From Gemmataceae bacterium (GTDB lineage: Bacteria; Planctomycetota; Planctomycetia; Gemmatales; Gemmataceae), in assembly GCA_020847555.1 (NCBI GenBank), contig JADLBT010000255.1, forward strand, positions 1-20,017: a stretch of DNA of 20,017 nt. Direction: 5' to 3'. Made by a program: the position numbers and the translations under genes. Below the pieces are notes generated by a model. It was not told the DNA's origin and ran no database searches. It was given only the letters and a program-made list of their open reading frames with translations. Shown in pieces: positions 16,088 through 20,017 of this stretch; within the stretch, counting starts at the first letter, position 1; every line of letters begins with the position of its first letter.

Positions 16088-17521
16088 TCACCCCTCCCGT
16101 GCGAAGGCGATCCGGCTCACGCCATCGTCCAGGGTGAAGCGGCCGTTGCCGTTTCGCATCACCGTCCCGAGGCGCTGCCATCGCCCGTCCCGCAGCGCGG
16201 CCAGGGCTCCGTTCTCCAACCGCACGTCCACCGTGACGACCTGGGCACCGGCGAACGTCATCTCCCCGGTGCCGTTCGCCCGCATCCGCAGCGTGCAGCG
16301 GATGTCGCCCCGGAGGTCGCTGTGAATCCCGGTCCACGTCCCGGTCAGCCCGGACTGGTCGCTGCCGAACTGCCGGCGGATGAGGCTCGCCTCCTTGCAT
16401 GTCGCCTCGATCGCCGACCGCAGGTCCGGCCCACTTGCCCGGGCGACAACCCAGGTGCTGAACGTCACCCGGTACTGCCCCTGCGTCTGCTGCACCTCCC
16501 ACCCGCCGAGGATCCGCGTCCCATTGCGCCGCAGCAGTTCGGTGGCCAGGTGGGCCGAGGGGGGCGAGTTCAGCGTCAGGGTCACCGCCCACACGCGCCG
16601 CACCTCCATGCCGGCGAACCGCTCCGTCTTGCCGTCCACCAGCACGTCCTGCGTCGCTCCGTTCGGCAGGCTGAACGGCACCCGGTACAGGCCGCCGGGC
16701 AGCGTCTCGAACTTCAGCCCCGCCTGCCGCATGGCCTCATCGACCCGGATGGCGACGGCGACCGGGGGGGCCGCCGCACCACCCTTGCGAGCCTGGTCGA
16801 GGACGGACCGGATCTCGCGGATGTCGATGCATTCGCTGTTCTGCTGGCCGGGGGCACTGCACGAGACGACCGCCACCAGTTCGCCCTTGTCGTTGACGAC
16901 CGGCCCGCCGCTGTCGCCCGGGTTGATCGGCGACTGGGTCAGCACCACCCGGGCGGCGAAGTCGAACACGCGCCCGGCGCCGCCCGCCTTCCACGTATGC
17001 TCGAACACCTGGCGGACGCTGCCGGACGTGTACACCCACAGGACGTCCTCCTTGCCCGGGTTGCCGATCGAGTGGACGCGCTCGGCCGGGCTGGGGCTGT
17101 CGGCCGCCAGGGTAACCGCCCTGGCGGCTGCCGGCAGCCGGTCCAGTTCGATCACCGCCAGGTCGCGGCGGGCGTCGCGGGCGATCACGCGGCCGGGGAT
17201 CCCCACCGTCGCGCGGTTCTCCAGGTAGTAGGTGCGCCGGCTCTCGACCCGCCCATTCACCCGGACCGGAAAGAAGACGGTGACGTTCGACTGCTCCTCG
17301 ACCACGTGATAGTTCGTGACGAGCCACCGTTTGGCGTGGTCCACCAGGACGCCGCTGCCGTAGCTCGTCTGGTCGAACCCGCGCGGCGACATCACCCACG
17401 CCGTCCCGGGTAGCACCTGCTGATACACCTCGACGTTCGCCCGGACCGCCCCGGGCAGGGCCAGCCCCACGCCGGCCGCCACCATCGCCACCATCGCCAG
17501 GGATTTCAGAGAACGCTTCAT
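16088..17521 (-). CDS. secreted trypsin-like serine protease (S1/HtrA-like fold) with a novel C-terminal region
   Basis: A 477-residue exported chymotrypsin-fold peptidase. Seen: a signal peptide at 1-28 (MKRSLKSLAMVAMVAAG, cleavage near AVRA) and a complete triad, His72 in TNYHVV, Asp120 in RRDLAVIEL and Ser204 in GDSGGP. The protease domain ends near residue 245 and no PDZ domain follows, so this is not a classic HtrA. The remaining 230 residues look like two beta-rich modules: about 255-395, and about 405-477 beginning near GTWTGIHSDLRGDIRCTLRM. I do not recognise either; they may bind substrate or ligand. The ATG at 17521 is chosen over the upstream open frame because it starts the signal peptide and GAGG lies 9-10 nt before it. 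It is divergent from the LolA-like gene. Confidence 0.88.
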   Translation of the reverse strand: MKRSLKSLAMVAMVAAGVGLALPGAVRANVEVYQQVLPGTAWVMSPRGFDQTSYGSGVLVDHAKRWLVTNYHVVEEQSNVTVFFPVRVNGRVESRRTYYLENRATVGIPGRVIARDARRDLAVIELDRLPAAARAVTLAADSPSPAERVHSIGNPGKEDVLWVYTSGSVRQVFEHTWKAGGAGRVFDFAARVVLTQSPINPGDSGGPVVNDKGELVAVVSCSAPGQQNSECIDIREIRSVLDQARKGGAAAPPVAVAIRVDEAMRQAGLKFETLPGGLYRVPFSLPNGATQDVLVDGKTERFAGMEVRRVWAVTLTLNSPPSAHLATELLRRNGTRILGGWEVQQTQGQYRVTFSTWVVARASGPDLRSAIEATCKEASLIRRQFGSDQSGLTGTWTGIHSDLRGDIRCTLRMRANGTGEMTFAGAQVVTVDVRLENGALAALRDGRWQRLGTVMRNGNGRFTLDDGVSRIAFAREG

Positions 17522-17873
17522 CGCGTGATTCCTCAAGGAGGGATAATCAAGGAAGGACGCCGGGCTTTTGCGCCGCGGCGGGTTGTGTTCAAAGGCCCGG
17601 CGGCGTCGGCCGCCGGGTGGAGGGGCCGGCCTGCCGGCTGCCCCTCTCGCCGTCACCTCTTGTACGGGGCCGGGCGGCAATCGTTACGGGCATCCATGTA
17701 TTTTCCCGAAACTGGCCGGCCGCCGAGGTTCTCACGGCTCTGCGACCAGCTTTCTCGGTTTCCCCGTACACTTTTCGCTACCCTTCCTCGCGCACGCGCG
17801 GTTACCATGTGCCCGGCGGCAACGGCGCCGCCGAACCGACACACCGCGATTCACCGCAGAAGGAGCGTGTCGC
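17522..17873. other. divergent intergenic region with two GC-rich hairpins
   Basis: It separates the leftward protease gene from the rightward LolA-like gene, so promoters for both must lie here; none stands out enough to call. Two adjacent hairpins are visible: CCCGGCGGC-GTCG-GCCGCCGGG (17596-17617, perfect 9-bp stem), and GAGGGG/CCCCTC enclosing CCGGC/GCCGG (17620-17646). They could fold in the leader of the protease transcript. Confidence 0.5.
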
Positions 17874-18560
17874 ATGCGCTATGTGGTACTGGTGCTGTTC
17901 CTGCCGGCCTTCGCGGCCGCGCAGGGGAACGAGGCGGAGAAGCTCTACCGTCAGGTCGAGAAGAAGGTGACCGACGCCAGGGCGCTCGAGGTCGCTGGCG
18001 AGGTGGACGTAACGGCCAAGGAGAACCCGATGAAGGCGATGAAGGGAGTGCTGACCCTCGCCGGCAACAAGCTTCGGCTGAACGTGGATATGGAGCAGGG
18101 GGGCAAGAAGATGAAGGTGGAGGTCGTCTCCGACGGCAAGTCCGTCAAGACGTTGGTCCCCACCATGAAGTCCGAGGAGAAGCCGGCCAAAAAGAATCAG
18201 GGGGAGATTCTGCGCAAGCTGGTCGCCCGCGTGGGGCTGGTCGGCATCCTGATGATCGGTCGCATGCAGGAGGGCGAGGCGAAAGAGGTCAACGTCGATG
18301 ACCTGCTCCCCGTCAGCGACTTCAAGATGGAAGCGGCGGAGAAAATCGGCGGGCGCGACGCGAAGGTCATCAGCTACAAGGTGACGCCGAAGGGCGACAA
18401 GACGGCGGCCACGGTCACGCTCTGGGTGGACGCGAAGACCCTCGTGCCGCTCAAGCACCTGATTGCTCCGCAGCAGGAGGGCATCCGGCTCACCGCAACC
18501 TACGCGACGTTTGACCTCAATCCGAAGATCGACCCGAAGAGCTTCGAGCTGCCGAGGTGA
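17874..18560 (+). CDS. exported LolA-like protein
   Basis: A 228-residue exported protein with an overall LolA/LolB-like (lipoprotein carrier) pattern. Seen: a short signal peptide (MRYVVLVLFLPAFAAAQG), then alternating strands typical of an open beta-barrel half (GVLTLAGNKLRLNVDM, KVEVVSDGKSVKTL), a central helix at about 108-135, and the ending VTLWVDAKTLVPLKHL with TYATFDLNPKIDP and a terminal FELP. Such endings are common in LolA-fold proteins of planctomycetes. The role may be binding a lipid or lipoprotein in the periplasm; ligand unknown. The ATG at 17874 is fixed by AGGAG 8 nt upstream and by the signal peptide; the frame is open 102 codons further upstream without support. Many Lys residues in the mature part suggest a basic surface. 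It is convergent with the zinc-ribbon gene. Confidence 0.8.
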   Translation: MRYVVLVLFLPAFAAAQGNEAEKLYRQVEKKVTDARALEVAGEVDVTAKENPMKAMKGVLTLAGNKLRLNVDMEQGGKKMKVEVVSDGKSVKTLVPTMKSEEKPAKKNQGEILRKLVARVGLVGILMIGRMQEGEAKEVNVDDLLPVSDFKMEAAEKIGGRDAKVISYKVTPKGDKTAATVTLWVDAKTLVPLKHLIAPQQEGIRLTATYATFDLNPKIDPKSFELPR

Positions 18561-18575
18561 CGGCACCACGAACGA

Positions 18576-18609
18576 GAAGGGCCGGCCCCAACGTCGGGGC
18601 CGGCCCTTC
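18576..18609. terminator. bidirectional 14-bp hairpin terminator between convergent genes
   Basis: GAAGGGCCGGCCCC (18576-18589) is perfectly complementary to 18596-18609, with a 6-nt loop. It lies 15 nt after the stop of the LolA-like gene and 34 nt after the stop of the leftward zinc-ribbon gene. It has only short pyrimidine tails but can serve both. Confidence 0.7.
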
Positions 18610-18643
18610 CTGTTGCGCCTTCAGGCCGGGGAATCAACGGACT

Positions 18644-19678
18644 TTAGCGCTCCTGAACTCGCAGCGTGAACGGCCCGCCACCAGGCCCCAGGGTGGTGGC
18701 GACGAGACGGTAGGCTCCGGCGCGCGGGGCGGTGTAGACGATTCGCGAATGTGGAAACCCGCCGCCGTCGTCGTTGCCGACGAGATGGTTGCCGTCCGGA
18801 TCTTCGAGCCGCAGGTAGACGTCCGCTATCAAGCCCTTGCCAAATTCCGCCTGTCCGCTGAGGAGGTCGATCTGGTATCGGCGTCCGGCCGCGAACGGGA
18901 CCGTGTAGACCCTGGAAGGGGAGAAGTTGTTGCGGCGGTCCTTCGGGTCCGCGCCGGTCAGTTGCCCCTGCACCTCCCCCCGGCCGCCCTGGATCACCAG
19001 GTTCCCCACGACCGGGCCGGGCTTGCCGCCGACCTGGCCCGGAGGGTCGAGCGGCGTGTCCTGGAGCGGAACGTTCTGGCCGAAGTCCTTGCCGAAATTC
19101 GGCGGCGGCCAGTTCTTGGCGTTCTTGACGAACTGATTCAGGTCATCGGCCGCCCGGTTCCACGCAGCCACCACCACGAAGTACCAGTACAGCGAGACGC
19201 ACAGGGCGACGGCGCTGACCGACGTGCCGGCGATGGGGAAGGCGAACCCGGCCTTCTTCGCGATGGCGACAATGAGCCCCGCAATTCCGGTGACCAGGCC
19301 GACGGCACAGATCGGCCAGCCGAACATGCCGATGCACGGAATCAACGCGAAGATCAGGCCGACCGCCCCGACGGACAGCGAGGCGATGCCGAGCCCCAGC
19401 TGCACGCCGATGGACGGCCCTTCGGAACCCTCCCACTGGTCCCTGCGCCGCCGCGCCGGGTATGGCTCCTCGTCATAATAATCCTGCTCGTCCGCGGGCA
19501 GAGCGCGCCGGGCGGCGGGCACCGGAGGGTCGGCCCGGAGTTCGGCCTTGGGCGGCGGGCCGTTCGCCGGTATGGTGAATGGGGCCGTACACTTTGGACA
19601 CTTGACCTTACGGCCCGCGGCAGTGTCCGGGGCTCGCAGCTCGCTGCCGCAGCTGGGACAACTCACGGGAATCGGCAT
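18644..19678 (-). CDS. zinc-ribbon / membrane / PPC-domain protein
   Basis: A 344-residue membrane protein without a named function. Seen: an N-terminal MJ0042-like zinc ribbon with CPSC at 7-10 and CPKC at 27-30; a Pro/Arg/Glu-rich linker at 38-88; three likely membrane helices at about 94-115, 119-141 and 145-171; a helix WNRAADDLNQFVKNAKNW at 173-190; and a PPC-type (bacterial pre-peptidase C-terminal) beta domain at about 236-344, with DVYLRLEDPDGNHLVGNDDGGG and a terminal GGPFTLRV. With the ribbon in the cytoplasm, three helices place the PPC domain outside. PPC domains usually occur at the ends of secreted enzymes, so a fixed membrane form suggests binding or sensing. The ATG at 19678 starts the ribbon and has GAGG about 10 nt upstream; the frame is open 27 codons further up. 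Confidence 0.82.
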   Translation of the reverse strand: MPIPVSCPSCGSELRAPDTAAGRKVKCPKCTAPFTIPANGPPPKAELRADPPVPAARRALPADEQDYYDEEPYPARRRRDQWEGSEGPSIGVQLGLGIASLSVGAVGLIFALIPCIGMFGWPICAVGLVTGIAGLIVAIAKKAGFAFPIAGTSVSAVALCVSLYWYFVVVAAWNRAADDLNQFVKNAKNWPPPNFGKDFGQNVPLQDTPLDPPGQVGGKPGPVVGNLVIQGGRGEVQGQLTGADPKDRRNNFSPSRVYTVPFAAGRRYQIDLLSGQAEFGKGLIADVYLRLEDPDGNHLVGNDDGGGFPHSRIVYTAPRAGAYRLVATTLGPGGGPFTLRVQER

Positions 19679-19765
19679 GGGTGCGACCTCAAAGCAGGGG
19701 GGACGTTCCCTTGTCGGGCAGGTGTCTCGCGGCCCGAACGAGCATGGGATGATGGGCAAGATGCT

Positions 19766-19794
19766 ATTGTCGTCCCGGGGTGGGGTCGGAGCAA
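19766..19794 (-). promoter_or_regulatory. possible promoter of the zinc-ribbon gene
   Basis: On the leftward strand, TTGCTC (19794-19789), a 17-bp spacer and GACAAT (19771-19766). The matches are moderate (three and four of six). The predicted start near 19759 gives a leader of about 80 nt. Confidence 0.3.
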
Positions 19795-19844
19795 GCGGAT
19801 TTCCCCAGCCGGTGCCAGAGCGAGGGAGAGGGGGGAGAGGGGGG

Positions 19845-19887
19845 CCGGTTCAAAGCCCACGGGCCGCCACCCGTGGGCTTGAACCGG
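19845..19887. repeat. 18-bp inverted repeat next to a homopurine tract
   Basis: The arms 19845-19863 and 19870-19887 are complementary apart from one extra A in the left arm, with a 6-nt loop. Directly before it, 19822-19844 is 23 purines in a row (G and A only). The core CCACGGGC is shared with the repeat at 11272-11347. Confidence 0.75.
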
Positions 19888-19920
19888 AGGTGATGTTACG
19901 CGCGTCCTGATTCACGGCCT

Positions 19921-20017
19921 TTACGCGGCCTGGCGCTCGACCCGCGCTGGAGCACCCCGGAGGTGGCGGACAAAGTCCGCCAACCGGGTCAGCCCTTCGC
20001 GCAAGCGGCCGTCATCA
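19921..20017 (-). CDS. 3' end of an unidentified leftward gene (partial)
   Basis: A leftward open frame enters from the right edge and stops at TAA (19923-19921). The visible C-terminus has 32 residues, starting DDGRLREGLTRLADFVRHL and continuing to VERQAA. Most third codon positions are G or C. The segment reads as a charged amphipathic helix, as at the ends of some PLP-dependent aminotransferases, but it is too short for a family call. Confidence 0.45.
   Translation of the reverse strand, partial: DDGRLREGLTRLADFVRHLRGAPARVERQAA

Noticed and set aside
15782..17413. Rightward open frame of over 500 codons opposite the protease
   Set aside because: It lacks domains, starts in a palindrome-flanked stretch and is antisense to a protease with a full catalytic triad.
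1..20017. tRNA or rRNA genes
   Set aside because: No cloverleaf, no CCA-ended acceptor pattern and no conserved rRNA segment was recognised by eye on either strand.

Overview
This is a GC-rich window (roughly two thirds G+C by eye, with GC-biased third codon positions). Its gene content suggests a planctomycete, probably of the Gemmata type. Pointers are an ECF sigma factor next to a giant alpha-2-macroglobulin/MG2 protein, short secreted Pro-rich proteins, a zinc-ribbon/membrane/PPC-domain protein, and many different dispersed palindromes in the intergenic gaps. The taxonomic call is inference from gene style; no rRNA or tRNA gene was seen.

Left arm (1-2150): the 3' end of a rightward gene, then two leftward genes, a secreted alpha/beta-hydrolase esterase and an inositol-monophosphatase/CysQ-type phosphatase.

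Sigma/macroglobulin locus (2067-8867): a good promoter, an ECF sigma factor, then a 1974-residue protein that starts with an anti-sigma-type HxxxCxxC zinc finger. A transmembrane helix follows, then a coiled coil and macroglobulin domains. A two-helix membrane hairpin sits where the bait region would be expected, and an intact Cys-x-Glu-Gln thioester lies near the C-terminus. A perfect 17-bp hairpin ends the unit. I read the pair as a candidate sigma / membrane anti-sigma system whose sensor is a protease-trapping macroglobulin. This is the strongest candidate in the window for an undescribed system.

Middle (8868-9619): a promoter and a small secreted Pro-rich, Cys-containing protein of unknown function.

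Glycogen/sugar-nucleotide cluster (9743-15514): glgA, a GH57 alpha-glucan enzyme, a short GalT-type nucleotidyltransferase and nadD, all rightward. Each gap after glgA carries a different inverted repeat. The GH57 gene contains an in-frame block of heptamer repeats, and a related block supplies the galT stop codon.

Gene-poor stretch (15515-16087): lower-GC DNA with a promoter-like element, a compact terminator-ended RNA candidate of about 68 nt, and a perfect 27-bp inverted repeat.

Right arm (16088-20017): a leftward secreted trypsin-like protease, a divergent LolA-like exported protein, a convergent zinc-ribbon/PPC membrane protein, another palindrome, and the 3' end of a leftward gene entering from the right edge.
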